DNA of 61,595 nt from Brevibacillus invocatus (GTDB taxonomy: Bacteria; Bacillota; Bacilli; Brevibacillales; Brevibacillaceae): NCBI RefSeq assembly GCF_003710915.1, contig NZ_RHHR01000039.1, forward strand, positions 1 to 61,595. The letters are read 5' to 3'. A program made the position numbers and the translations under genes. Below are positions 7,663 through 16,728 of the stretch, in pieces. Position 1 is the first letter of the stretch. Each line of letters begins with the position of its first letter. The notes beneath the pieces were generated by a model. It was not told the DNA's origin. It did no database searches and worked only from the letters and a program-made list of their open reading frames with translations.

Positions 7663-9783
7663 ATGGCTAATGATACGATCGTGCAACTTTCTGACCAGGA
7701 CTGGGAAGAGTTGTTGCATGAAAAAGATGAAAAATTGAAGCGAGCGTTGCGAGAGCTCGCTGATGTCAGACATGCATTGGATCAATCCACGATTGTGGCG
7801 ATCACGGATCATCGTGGCCAGATTCTATTCGCGAATGATCAGTTTTGCCGAATCTCCAAGTACGAGCGAAAAGAGCTGATCGGGCAAGACCACCGGATTT
7901 TGAATTCAGGTACACATCCGGCGAGTTTTTTCAAGCAGATGTGGGCTACGATCGGTTCAGGGAAGATATGGCGAGGGGAAGTACGCAACCGCGCAAAAGA
8001 CGGAAGCTTTTACTGGGTAGACACTACGATCGTCCCGTTTAAAAATCAGCAGGGGAAGATCTATCAATATGTATCCATTCGCAGCGATATTACGGATCGA
8101 AAGCAAATGGAAGAAGAAGTGAGAAAAAGCGAGGAGCAGTACCGCATCATAGCTGAAAATACATCTGATATCATTTCCATGATCGATAAATCAGGAAAAT
8201 GTCTCTACCTCTCTCCCTCTCATCGGAACATATTGGATCATCATGTGCCAGATGAGCAGATCATCAACCTGCTTGATGTTGTCGTTGAGGAGGATCGCGA
8301 AATTATGGCGTACGCGATTCTCTACACGAGTAGTACAAGAAAAGAATACATGGCGGAATGCCGTCTGAAAACGAATCGAAATACGACTGTCTGGACAGAA
8401 ACCAAGCTGAATCCGGTGCTGGACGAGCATGGAGATGTAAAGAGGCTGTTGTTGGTCACACGCGACATTACGGAGCGGAAGCTGTCCGAAGAGACGATTC
8501 ACCACCTGGCTTATCACGATGCCCTGACCGATCTGCCGAACCGCCGGATGTTTATCCAGCATCTGAACAGGGAAATCATTTCGGCCAAGCGCTTCCAATC
8601 CAATCTGGCAGTCCTCTTTCTCGATATGGATCGCTTCAAGGATGTGAATGACTCCTTCGGTCACGATGTCGGGGATCTGCTGCTAGTCGAAGCAGCAAAA
8701 CGTCTGCAGAAATGTGTGAGGACTGGAGATATGGTAGGCAGGCTCGGCGGGGACGAATTTACCATTCTGCTGACGCAAATCACGGGACGCCAGGAAGCAG
8801 CGGATATCGCCGGTCATATTATGCAAGAGCTGCAGAAGCCATTTGCCTTTAATGGCAATGAATTCAACATTTCCTGCAGTATCGGGATCGCGCTGTATCC
8901 AGATGACGGTGACCAAGCAGAAGATTTGCTGAAACGTGCAGACACCGCGCTCTACACAGTCAAATCGCGGGGAAGAAACGGTTTCGATTTCTTTGATCCG
9001 ACGATGGAAGCCAAATCTCTGGAACGGATTCTGTTGGAAAATGAACTGCGAAAAGCGATTGAACAAAAACACTTCCAAATCTATTACCAGCCGAAAATGG
9101 ATATCAGCACGGGCAAGCTGACTGGAATGGAAGCGCTCGTCCGCTGGATGCATCCTGAACTGGGCGTCATTCCTCCCAATCGCTTTATCCCGATCGCAGA
9201 AGAAACCGGAATGATTCTGCCGCTGGGTGAATGGATTTTGCACGAAGCTTGTAGACAGAACAAGGAGTGGCATGATCAGGGATTTGAGCTGAAGGTATCA
9301 GTCAATCTGTCCGCCAGACAAATCTATCAAAAGGATTTGGTGGCGATGATCAGGCAGACTCTTACAGAAACCGGATTGGACCCGAAATGGCTGGAGCTGG
9401 AGATCACGGAGAGCATTTTCGTGAAAATGGAAGAAGCCACATGTGTCTTGCAGCAAATCCGGGAAGAGGGGATTCAGATTTCCATCGATGACTTTGGCAC
9501 GGGGTACAGCTCCTTCAGCTACATCAAGAGCCTGCCTGTGGATACGATCAAAATCGATGCCTCCTTCATCCGTGATGTGCACCATAACCAGGAAAGCCAA
9601 GCGATTGTAAAAGCCATCGTAACGATCGCGGAGAGTCTGAACATGAATGTCATTGCGGAGGGAATCGAGCTTTCCGATCAGGTGGAAGCCTTGCAGCAAA
9701 ACGGCTGCGGACTCGGACAAGGATACTTGTTCAGCAAACCGCTGGCCAAAAGCGATTTCGACGAATATTTGCGCATGCAGTAA
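7663..9783 (+). CDS. PAS-PAS-GGDEF-EAL bifunctional c-di-GMP protein
   Basis: 706 aa, no membrane segment, probably cytoplasmic. A short N-terminal coiled coil is followed by two PAS domains with PAC tails (about residues 45-155 and 160-275; ITDRKQMEEE and DITERKLSEE mark the ends). The GGDEF domain (about 280-445) has an intact RLGGDEF and an RTGD I-site five residues before it, so it can make c-di-GMP and feel product inhibition. The EAL domain (about 455-705) has EALVRW, EITES, DDFGTGYSS, KIDASFI and QGYLFSKP, so the phosphodiesterase residues look complete. It may therefore make or break down c-di-GMP depending on what the PAS domains sense. It lies 2 kb from the exopolysaccharide operon whose second gene is a putative c-di-GMP receptor. 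Confidence 0.9.
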   Translation: MANDTIVQLSDQDWEELLHEKDEKLKRALRELADVRHALDQSTIVAITDHRGQILFANDQFCRISKYERKELIGQDHRILNSGTHPASFFKQMWATIGSGKIWRGEVRNRAKDGSFYWVDTTIVPFKNQQGKIYQYVSIRSDITDRKQMEEEVRKSEEQYRIIAENTSDIISMIDKSGKCLYLSPSHRNILDHHVPDEQIINLLDVVVEEDREIMAYAILYTSSTRKEYMAECRLKTNRNTTVWTETKLNPVLDEHGDVKRLLLVTRDITERKLSEETIHHLAYHDALTDLPNRRMFIQHLNREIISAKRFQSNLAVLFLDMDRFKDVNDSFGHDVGDLLLVEAAKRLQKCVRTGDMVGRLGGDEFTILLTQITGRQEAADIAGHIMQELQKPFAFNGNEFNISCSIGIALYPDDGDQAEDLLKRADTALYTVKSRGRNGFDFFDPTMEAKSLERILLENELRKAIEQKHFQIYYQPKMDISTGKLTGMEALVRWMHPELGVIPPNRFIPIAEETGMILPLGEWILHEACRQNKEWHDQGFELKVSVNLSARQIYQKDLVAMIRQTLTETGLDPKWLELEITESIFVKMEEATCVLQQIREEGIQISIDDFGTGYSSFSYIKSLPVDTIKIDASFIRDVHHNQESQAIVKAIVTIAESLNMNVIAEGIELSDQVEALQQNGCGLGQGYLFSKPLAKSDFDEYLRMQ

Positions 9784-9837
9784 ACGATCATGACCGTTTA
9801 TTTGCAGACCGCAAGCGGCCACATTCTATATTAATGA

Positions 9838-9890
9838 AAAAATGGGTGTCCTCAAGTAGGCTCAACTACTAGTGGACACCCATTCTTCAT
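9838..9890 (-). terminator. Intrinsic terminator between convergent genes
   Basis: GGGTGTCC and GGACACCC pair perfectly around a loop that holds a smaller hairpin. On the minus strand the stem is followed by six T residues, so it mainly serves the adenylyltransferase gene; it may also stop the GGDEF-EAL transcript. Confidence 0.75.
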
Positions 9891-9899
9891 CTCGCTGCA

Positions 9900-10550
9900 C
9901 TACTCATTTAAGATCCGCTTATACAAGCCGTGCTCATAAATGTATTGCAGACATACTTCTGGCAACAGAAAGCTGGGATCGCCGCCCTTGCGGATCTCGT
10001 CCCGGATGTAGGTCGAGCTGATCCCCATATTGATTCCCTTGCTCATGATCAGAAAATGCTCATCGTTGTTTCGCAGCAGCGGATCGTCCGCGATCATATC
10101 GGCAGATGCATAGCCTTCTCTTGACATCACGATAAAGTTGAATTGTGTGACTAGCTTTTCAGCATTGCCCCAGTTGGACATGCCAGCCAGAAGATCAGAG
10201 CCCATGATGAAAAACAGATCATCTTCAGGATACTTTTTGCGCATGTGGATCATGGTGTCGTAGGTGTAGGTCTCTCCCGGCAAGGCATCCATCTCTACTG
10301 TAGAAATCTCAAAAAGCGGGTCACCAAAGCGATTTTTCTTGTGGCTGGAGGTGGCCAGCGCCAAGCGCAGCATCTGCAAGCGATGGTGGTCTTCGGTCTG
10401 CAGCTTTTTATCATGGCGCAAGGACGAGCACGGCACAAAAATGACCTTGTCGAGACGCTTTCGATGAGCTACCGTTGCTGCTGTGAACAGATGGCTGTAT
10501 GTGATCGGGTCAAAACTGCTTCCGTATATACCAATCCGCATCGGATTCAT
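9900..10550 (-). CDS. Nicotinate-nucleotide adenylyltransferase-like protein (NadD family)
   Basis: 216 aa. The nucleotidyltransferase signature is complete: GIYGSSFDPITYSH (HxGH-like, reading YSHL here) near the N-terminus and ISSTYIRDEIRKG (the SxTxxR motif) near residue 185. NadD joins nicotinate mononucleotide with ATP to give deamido-NAD. The sequence differs enough from housekeeping NadD that it may be a second copy. Start chosen at 10550 after AGGAAAGG; 10541 is a possible alternative. It lies 36 bases downstream of a nicotinamidase-like gene on the same strand, so the two are likely one salvage unit. Confidence 0.78.
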   Translation of the reverse strand: MNPMRIGIYGSSFDPITYSHLFTAATVAHRKRLDKVIFVPCSSLRHDKKLQTEDHHRLQMLRLALATSSHKKNRFGDPLFEISTVEMDALPGETYTYDTMIHMRKKYPEDDLFFIMGSDLLAGMSNWGNAEKLVTQFNFIVMSREGYASADMIADDPLLRNNDEHFLIMSKGINMGISSTYIRDEIRKGGDPSFLLPEVCLQYIYEHGLYKRILNE

Positions 10551-10586
10551 TCCTTTCCTAAGTCGGCAGAGCAAACAGGTCTTTGG

Positions 10587-11492
10587 CTACCATGTAAAAT
10601 CGGTGGATCGCGTCACGGAAATCTTGTAGGCTTTCTGCCAGGCAGTGAAGGCATCTTCTGCGGCTGCTTCAAAACCAGGAATGCTGCTCATGCAATCCTC
10701 CAAAACCACGATCCTTGAGGTTACAGACGGATCGGCTTCATAGTATTCGAGGATTTGACGCAGCGACTCTAACACGCAATGCGATTTGGCTTCCCCTACA
10801 ACGAAGATGTACTCGTACGTCCTCAAGCTCTCCAAAAAGTCGAGCTGTTCTGCTGCATGCGGACCATACTCTGGCTTGATAATACCGTACATTTCACTTA
10901 ATGGGTCCTTGCCTTTTACGATGCGCAGAGGGGCGGCTTTCCTTGCAACGGAGTGATAGTAAACCATATTCGCAAATTGGCCTTCCAAAGCGGCTCCAAA
11001 GCTGCCCTCCAGGCAATGGTAGGGCCAGATGCAGAGCTCTTTTTTGCTGTTTTGCGCCAGATGGCTTACATAGTCGAGGCTTTCTGTCTGATGGGTGAGG
11101 GCTCGCCATTTTCCAAGCTGCACGTCTTCATGCGTAATGATGGTGAATGGGGCTGGATGATTGCCCTTGTCATCGACCCACCAGCCAGGATGAAAGATTT
11201 GCTGAGGCTGGTGCGTATCCAAAGAGATTGCGACCTGCGTAATCTTCTCCATATGATCGTACAGGAATCGGGCAGCGCGCGATACGTCCAGGTGGGACCC
11301 TGGTACGCCGAGCTCTCCCTGCTCCATGAAATCATTTTGCATATCGATAGCCAGAAACAGCGTTTTCCGTTTGTCAGCGCTAGCTGGCGAGATGTTCTCC
11401 TGGGTTGCTTTTTGGAGCAGATGATTCAAACGGACTTCGGAAGTACGTCCGATACGGGTTTCATCAAAGAGTTCGTGAAACGGCGTCTTCAT
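10587..11492 (-). CDS. Nicotinamidase/cysteine hydrolase family protein
   Basis: 301 aa, longer than the usual 180-220. The cysteine-hydrolase core has the catalytic Asp in AIDMQNDF, metal ligands in SLDTHQPQQIFHP, and the nucleophile Cys in GEAKSHCVLES. The segment WPYHCLEGSFGAAL matches the nicotinamidase W.xHC..GT.GA.L pattern. It should hydrolyse nicotinamide or a related amide to the acid. An extra 40-residue N-terminal extension precedes the fold. Start at 11492 follows AAAGGAGAGG. Pairing with a NadD-like enzyme supports a role in NAD recycling, though the phosphoribosyltransferase that would link them is not in the window. Confidence 0.78.
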   Translation of the reverse strand: MKTPFHELFDETRIGRTSEVRLNHLLQKATQENISPASADKRKTLFLAIDMQNDFMEQGELGVPGSHLDVSRAARFLYDHMEKITQVAISLDTHQPQQIFHPGWWVDDKGNHPAPFTIITHEDVQLGKWRALTHQTESLDYVSHLAQNSKKELCIWPYHCLEGSFGAALEGQFANMVYYHSVARKAAPLRIVKGKDPLSEMYGIIKPEYGPHAAEQLDFLESLRTYEYIFVVGEAKSHCVLESLRQILEYYEADPSVTSRIVVLEDCMSSIPGFEAAAEDAFTAWQKAYKISVTRSTDFTW

Positions 11493-11712
11493 GATTTTCC
11501 TCTCCTTTGGATAGAAGCTGGAAGCTCTTACTATGTATTTAATCCAAAAAGGACGCAACATTCAATACAACGACCACAAGTTCAAGAAGTTTACATAAAA
11601 AAACCATTGTATTGATAATCAGGTGTGATAGATTGATACATGGAAACTTGGAGTACAAGGATAAACGGTAGAAAAAGTAGACCAACGAAAAGAGAAAAAG
11701 GCGGGAACACGT
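11493..11712. promoter_or_regulatory. Divergent intergenic region, nicotinamidase/exopolysaccharide operon
   Basis: This region of 220 bases separates the two divergent units and must hold both promoters. It is AT-rich. A weak candidate for the rightward promoter is TTGATA near 11615 with GATACA 17 bases later. I do not see a riboswitch or a clear operator. Confidence 0.3.
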
Positions 11713-12846
11713 TTGAAAGATTTTCGCTTGTTCATTGCGGCAGGGGCCTTCCTCCTTTTGATTGGATGGTTCCTGCCTGGTGTGCCATTTGCGAAGAGAA
11801 CGGAGCAGGTGACCAGCACACCCGAATTTACCAGACTTTTGCCAGGTGAGCTTTTTATCAGGGAGCATCTGACGAATGAAGATCTGACCCTGAAGACCAA
11901 TCTTCAGGCTTCTCCCACAAAAGACGAGAATGTCGCACAAGGGGATGAAACCCTTTCAGAGTCACTGGGTCTATGGATGATGTACGCAGTGGAAAAAGGG
12001 GATCATGCCTTGTTTGCTCAAAATGTAGACGTCCTGCAAGCCCACTATTACCAAGATGGCTGGATCGCCTGGAAAGCAGGGGGAGAGAAGAATGCCACTG
12101 TCTCGACCAATGCACTCGTCGATGATCTGAGGATTGCTGAGGCTCTCTATCTGGCAGCAGAAAAATGGGGAGACGAAAAGTACACCCAGCTCGCCAACGA
12201 AATCGGACAAAGCGTCAAGGAGCATCAAGCGCAGGGCGGTCTCTTGGTCGATTTTTACGATCGGAAGCATCAGCTGTCCAGTGATCACCTTACGCTCTCC
12301 TATCTGAACGCTTCAGCTATTCATATGATGAAGGAGCATCAGCAGGTTAGTGAGGAGCTCGATCAGCAAGTACGTACTTTTCTGGACAAGCTGCCGACCC
12401 GGCAAGGATTTTTCCCATTTTCCTACCAGCTGGCCAAGAAAGAGTATGTGTATCAGCAGGAAGTGAATCTGATCGATCAATTGTATATCGCGTATCATCG
12501 GGCACAAGCAGGGATTGCGTCGCCAGAGCTTTGGTCGTTTTTGAAGGCAGAGTTCGTGCAACATGGCCTTCTGTATGGAAGGTATGATGCAGTGACGAAG
12601 CAGCCTGTGGTCGCGTACGAGTCTCCAGCCGTATACGGATTGGCGATTTTGACTGCAAGCGAGCTTGGAGATCATTCCTTTGCCATGGATTTGTACGAAC
12701 GAATGATTCGCCAGCAGATTCGGCGACCGGAACATGCATTCTACGGCGGTTATTTGGACATGAGTCGGATGGATACGCATTCCTTTGACAATTTGCTTCC
12801 ACTGCTTGCAGAAAGGAGGCTGTTCAATGATGGGGCGCTCCAATAA
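11713..12846 (+). CDS. ydaJ: YdaJ-like exported glycoside hydrolase (GH8-like)
   Basis: 377 aa. A single N-terminal hydrophobic segment (LFIAAGAFLLLIGWFLPG) makes it secreted or membrane-tethered. The rest is an all-helical toroid of the GH8/BcsZ kind: SLGLWMMYAVEKGD, then GWIAWKAGG, then NALVDDLRIAEAL containing the acidic pair expected in this fold. GH8 enzymes sit in cellulose-type operons and trim the nascent glucan. TTG start at 11713 after AGGCGGG. It overlaps the next gene by 20 bases. First gene of a five-gene set in the same order as B. subtilis ydaJKLMN, an exopolysaccharide operon of undefined product. Confidence 0.8.
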   Translation: MKDFRLFIAAGAFLLLIGWFLPGVPFAKRTEQVTSTPEFTRLLPGELFIREHLTNEDLTLKTNLQASPTKDENVAQGDETLSESLGLWMMYAVEKGDHALFAQNVDVLQAHYYQDGWIAWKAGGEKNATVSTNALVDDLRIAEALYLAAEKWGDEKYTQLANEIGQSVKEHQAQGGLLVDFYDRKHQLSSDHLTLSYLNASAIHMMKEHQQVSEELDQQVRTFLDKLPTRQGFFPFSYQLAKKEYVYQQEVNLIDQLYIAYHRAQAGIASPELWSFLKAEFVQHGLLYGRYDAVTKQPVVAYESPAVYGLAILTASELGDHSFAMDLYERMIRQQIRRPEHAFYGGYLDMSRMDTHSFDNLLPLLAERRLFNDGALQ

Positions 12847-13696
12847 GAACGGGATATTTATCGGCTATCAAGTGACATTTTTGTTTTTCATTCTCCTGCT
12901 CATCCTGTTCGCAGCGGGTTTTCCTTCCATGCAGCTGATCCCGGCCATTCTGATCGGCTGGACGCTGATCATCAGTCTGACGGGCATTTTGTTTGGATTG
13001 CTGGCCAGCTTGGGGCTGAGTCTGTTCAGTCTGTTTCTATTTGGAAGTCTGTTGATTTGGGGGATGTTTGCCGGCTGGACGATCCCGCTATCCGTTACCG
13101 ATATCGTCATCTGGATGGGACTCTTTCTCATCGCAGCCATTCTTACCGGTCTGACTCATCGGTTGGTGAGCCAGACAGTAGCCGAGCATCAGGAGATGGT
13201 AGAGAAGTTTGACGAGCTGGTTACGATCGATGAAGTGACGGGATTTTCAAACGAAAAGCGGCTGCTTTTTGACCTGGAGGAAGAGTTCAGTCGATCACGC
13301 CGGACGGGTATTCCTTTTTCGCTGATGCTGATCGAAGTCAACTATCTGGACTCCTATTTTCGTCTGTACGGACAAAAGGAAGGGGACTACCTGCTTAGCT
13401 CCTTGGCTGCCCTATTGCGCAACAACACGAGGCTGACAGACCGCAAGTTTCGCCTCGATCTGAGCGAGCAAGGTTCGGGCACCTTTGCTGTTATTTTAAG
13501 CAACAGTCATGAGGAGGGAGCTGAGGTGGTCGTCCAGAAGCTGGAGAAGCTCCTCCGTGTCCACACGCTGGAAAACAACAAAAAGCAGGTCACACTAACG
13601 ATCGGTTTTGGCATCAGTCATTATGCGGAAGATGTAAGTGACCACTTGGAGATGGTGCAACGTGCCAAACAAGAGCTGGATCAATATATTCAATAA
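12827..13696 (+). CDS. ydaK: YdaK-like membrane protein with degenerate GGDEF domain
   Basis: 289 aa. Four or five hydrophobic helices fill residues 10-120, followed by a coiled linker and a GGDEF fold (LVTIDEVTGFSNEKRLLFDL, then TLTIGFGISHYAED). The signature loop reads EQGSGTF instead of GGDEF, so cyclase activity is lost. In B. subtilis YdaK the degenerate domain is reported as a c-di-GMP receptor binding through the RxxD I-site. Here the residues before the loop are RKFRLDLSEQ, and no RxxD falls at the canonical spacing, so binding may be altered or use a shifted site. The start at 12827 follows AAAGGAGG and lies within the end of the upstream gene. Confidence 0.8.
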   Translation: MMGRSNKNGIFIGYQVTFLFFILLLILFAAGFPSMQLIPAILIGWTLIISLTGILFGLLASLGLSLFSLFLFGSLLIWGMFAGWTIPLSVTDIVIWMGLFLIAAILTGLTHRLVSQTVAEHQEMVEKFDELVTIDEVTGFSNEKRLLFDLEEEFSRSRRTGIPFSLMLIEVNYLDSYFRLYGQKEGDYLLSSLAALLRNNTRLTDRKFRLDLSEQGSGTFAVILSNSHEEGAEVVVQKLEKLLRVHTLENNKKQVTLTIGFGISHYAEDVSDHLEMVQRAKQELDQYIQ

Positions 13697-15446
13697 TCCT
13701 GGCCGCATCGTCCTCTCTTTGCTTGCGGTACTATTGCTGATGGCAGGGACCAGCCTGAACGCTGCCCAAGGGCTAGGACGAGATTCTGTGCCCAGGATAT
13801 TGGTCGTCTATACGACAGGGGACGGGGTCTTGACTGACGAAGTCCGCATGCTTGATCTGGTGCTGGGTCATTTCAGCTCAAAGCTCTTCTATGTGACGGA
13901 CGAGGCTTTGACCCGACGGAATCTGAATGGAATCACACATCTCGTCTATTACGGGGGCATCTCCAGTGAATTGTCCAGTTCGACAAGGGAGATTTTGCAG
14001 GGCTTTGAAGGCCATTTGTTGGTGTTAGGAAAAAACGTCGAACAGCTGGGAGCTCGATTAGCCTTTCTCCAGCGGAATGGGCAGGTAGATATTCAGATGG
14101 TATCCAAACCGCAGGGGATCGATCCGATGCTGCTTGACGACAACTTTCTGGTGGAGCGTATTTCGCTTGTCCAGGGCGAGGTCTTGCTGGAGGGATGGAA
14201 AGGCGTTTATTCCTATCCCTTGATGGTGCAGCACGATCGTACTGCCTATTTTGCAAGCGCCAATTTTACTTCTCCCTTCTCCATCTTCGTGTCAGAAGCA
14301 TTGCACGAAGTATTTCAGCAGGCACATCAAGAGGGACGTCAAGCTTTGCTGCGCTTGGAGGACGTACATCCTCATTCTGATCCAAAGCTGGTTTTGGAAG
14401 CCGGGACTTATTTGGCGGAAAAAGGGATTTCCTACGTCATCGCGTTGATCCCGGTATACGTCAATTCCGGGACGAAAGAAATCGTGCATTTGAAGGAAAA
14501 GCCGGAAATGGTCAAGGTACTTCGGGAATTGCAGAAAAGGGGAGCTAGTATTATCCTGCACGGCTATATGCACCAATATCGCAATTCAGAGACGGGGGAA
14601 GGCTCGGAATTTTGGGACATTGAGAACAACACATCCATATCCAAAGCTCCGGATGATGAGACGCCCTTGAAAAAAAGGCATGAATGGTCATCTCAGTCAG
14701 CGTATGAAGACTATGAGCAGTCGCTGAGACAATATGAGAAAAACTACATGCAGACGCGCATGGCGAGCGGAATCCAAGAGCTGACCGAGCTGGGCCTGGC
14801 CCCCGTCGCTTTTGAAGCCCCGCACTACACGATGAGTCAAAAAGGGTACGAGGTAATGGCTCGCCATTTTTCTTTCGTGCTGGGGCAGATTCAGTTTAAC
14901 GACAATGACTGGAGACACATGGGAGCGCCTCCTTTTGTGTCGAAGCCAGCCTTTTTGCACGGAATGACGATTCTCCCGGAAACGGTAGGGTATTACAATC
15001 CCGCTTCGCTTACACCCATGCAGGATATCAGGGACAAAGCCAGGCAGGTCAGCTTTGTGCGCGATGGAGTGATCGGGATGTTTTTCCATCCGTACTTGGG
15101 CGTGGCCCCTCTGAAAGAAATGATCGCCTACACAGAGACGATGCCTGATCTGCAGTGGATGGACGTGCGCAGGCTGAGCGGGCAGGAAATCAGCGTGGAT
15201 AGCGGAGGGGAAACCAGCAACGATCCAGCTGTACCGGAGTCAGAAAAGCAAGCGGGAACCGTGTCTGCATCAGAGCTGTATCATAGCGCCATGTCTTCCT
15301 TGCGGGAAAATAGTGGGGTACAGCTTGTTTTGTGGGGCATTGCCGTGCTGGTATCGTGCATGGTGATGCTGTTTCTGCTGTACACGTGGCGCAATCGAGC
15401 CAATCTGCGAAAACAACTTTTTATGGAGCGTGATCTGGATGACTAA
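13662..15446 (+). CDS. ydaL: YdaL-like DUF2334 (polysaccharide deacetylase fold) protein
   Basis: 594 aa. N-terminal signal/anchor around LSLLAVLLLMAGTSLNAAQG, a large extracytoplasmic part, and a second hydrophobic helix near residues 555-577 (VLWGIAVLVSCMVMLFLLY). The middle (about 215-480) is the DUF2334 domain related to NodB deacetylases: LLRLEDVHP, SIILHGYMHQY with the HGxxH-type metal site, AFEAPHY, and GMFFHPYLG. It may deacetylate or otherwise edit the exported glycan. I chose the GTG at 13662, 10 bases after GGAG, because it leaves a good signal peptide; the GTG at 13638 is the other option. It overlaps the ydaK-like gene by 35 bases and ydaM by 8. Confidence 0.8.
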   Translation: MPNKSWINIFNNPGRIVLSLLAVLLLMAGTSLNAAQGLGRDSVPRILVVYTTGDGVLTDEVRMLDLVLGHFSSKLFYVTDEALTRRNLNGITHLVYYGGISSELSSSTREILQGFEGHLLVLGKNVEQLGARLAFLQRNGQVDIQMVSKPQGIDPMLLDDNFLVERISLVQGEVLLEGWKGVYSYPLMVQHDRTAYFASANFTSPFSIFVSEALHEVFQQAHQEGRQALLRLEDVHPHSDPKLVLEAGTYLAEKGISYVIALIPVYVNSGTKEIVHLKEKPEMVKVLRELQKRGASIILHGYMHQYRNSETGEGSEFWDIENNTSISKAPDDETPLKKRHEWSSQSAYEDYEQSLRQYEKNYMQTRMASGIQELTELGLAPVAFEAPHYTMSQKGYEVMARHFSFVLGQIQFNDNDWRHMGAPPFVSKPAFLHGMTILPETVGYYNPASLTPMQDIRDKARQVSFVRDGVIGMFFHPYLGVAPLKEMIAYTETMPDLQWMDVRRLSGQEISVDSGGETSNDPAVPESEKQAGTVSASELYHSAMSSLRENSGVQLVLWGIAVLVSCMVMLFLLYTWRNRANLRKQLFMERDLDD

Positions 15447-16725
15447 TACCTTGTTCTATGTATCCTTGTCCGTCATCTGGATGATGCTTTTGTACCATAT
15501 GTTCCTGATGCAGGGCGGATATTTTCACTACCTGCGCTATCGAAGATCCATTCCGGAATGGGAGAAAAACGAGAAGCCGCTTCCCAAGGTTAGCATTTTG
15601 ATACCCGCTCACAATGAAGAGATGGTCATCGAGCGGACCATCAAGGCAATGCTGCGACTGGATTATCCGAAAGACAAGCTGGAAATTGTCGTGATCAATG
15701 ACAACTCCAGGGACCGGACTGGTGAAATCGCGGACGATTACGCAAATAAATACGGGTATGTAAAGGTGGTCCATACCAAGCCGCCGCATGCTGGAAAAGG
15801 GAAGTCGGGTGCGCTCAACCAGGGGCTGGCTCATTCCACCGGAGAAGTTATCATCGTGTATGACGCAGACAATACACCGGAGCGCAAGGCTGTCCATTAT
15901 CTCGTTCTGGCCCTGCAAAACGATCCTACGGCAGGGGCTGTTGTCGGCAAGTTTAGAGTCGTGAATGCTGCTAAAAATCTGCTTACTCGCTTTATCAACA
16001 TCGAGACGATCTGCTTCCAGTGGATGGCACAGGCAGGTCGCTACTTCTGGTTTCGGGTGACGACGATTCCCGGCACCAATATTGCGATCCGCCGCAGTCT
16101 GCTGGAGGAGCTTGGCGGGTGGGATGAGAAAGCCCTTGCGGAAGATACCGAGCTGACGATTCGCGTCTACAACGCCGGTTATTTTATTCGTTTTTTTCCG
16201 GCTGCGATCACCTGGGAGCAAGAGCCTGAAAGCTGGAAGGTTTGGTGGAAGCAGCGGACCAGATGGGCGAGGGGCAATCAGTACGTCGTCCTCAAATTCA
16301 TGTGGAGACTGTTCTCCTTGCGCAAGAAGAGCATCATGTTTGATTTGATCTACTTTTTCTTTACTTACTTCCTGTTCTTCCTCGGCGTGATTGTATCGGA
16401 CGTGCTGTTTGTGACTAATCTGTTCGTCGACTTGCAGCTGCAGGTAGGGATTGTCGCCATGATCCTCTGGGTTCTCGCCTACTTCCTGTACGTCACTGAA
16501 GTGATGATTGCCCTTAGTATCGAGCGAACAGAATTGAATGTTAAAAATTTCCTGATAGTTTTGTTGATGTATTTTACTTACTCGCAGCTATGGATCGTGT
16601 TGGTCGTCTATGCTTTGTACCTGGAGATCAAGCGTGTCCTTTTTCGACAAGAACTAAAGTGGTACAAGACAGAACGCTTTTCAGCTGATAAAAAGTCCGT
16701 ACCGCCATCAGAAAGACAGGTGTAG
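15439..16725 (+). CDS. ydaM: YdaM-like processive family 2 glycosyltransferase
   Basis: 428 aa. An N-terminal membrane helix is followed by the GT2 domain (about 55-290): VSILIPAHNEE, VVINDNSRD, the DxD at YDADNTPE, the GTNIAIRR acceptor region, EDTEL (the ED base) and the processivity motif QRTRWARG (QxxRW). Three or four C-terminal membrane helices form the channel. This is the layout of BcsA/PgaC polymerases. No PilZ domain is attached, so c-di-GMP control must come from another subunit, most likely the degenerate GGDEF protein. The ATG at 15439 has GGAG ten bases upstream. Confidence 0.88.
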   Translation: MTNTLFYVSLSVIWMMLLYHMFLMQGGYFHYLRYRRSIPEWEKNEKPLPKVSILIPAHNEEMVIERTIKAMLRLDYPKDKLEIVVINDNSRDRTGEIADDYANKYGYVKVVHTKPPHAGKGKSGALNQGLAHSTGEVIIVYDADNTPERKAVHYLVLALQNDPTAGAVVGKFRVVNAAKNLLTRFINIETICFQWMAQAGRYFWFRVTTIPGTNIAIRRSLLEELGGWDEKALAEDTELTIRVYNAGYFIRFFPAAITWEQEPESWKVWWKQRTRWARGNQYVVLKFMWRLFSLRKKSIMFDLIYFFFTYFLFFLGVIVSDVLFVTNLFVDLQLQVGIVAMILWVLAYFLYVTEVMIALSIERTELNVKNFLIVLLMYFTYSQLWIVLVVYALYLEIKRVLFRQELKWYKTERFSADKKSVPPSERQV

Positions 16726-16728
16726 AAC

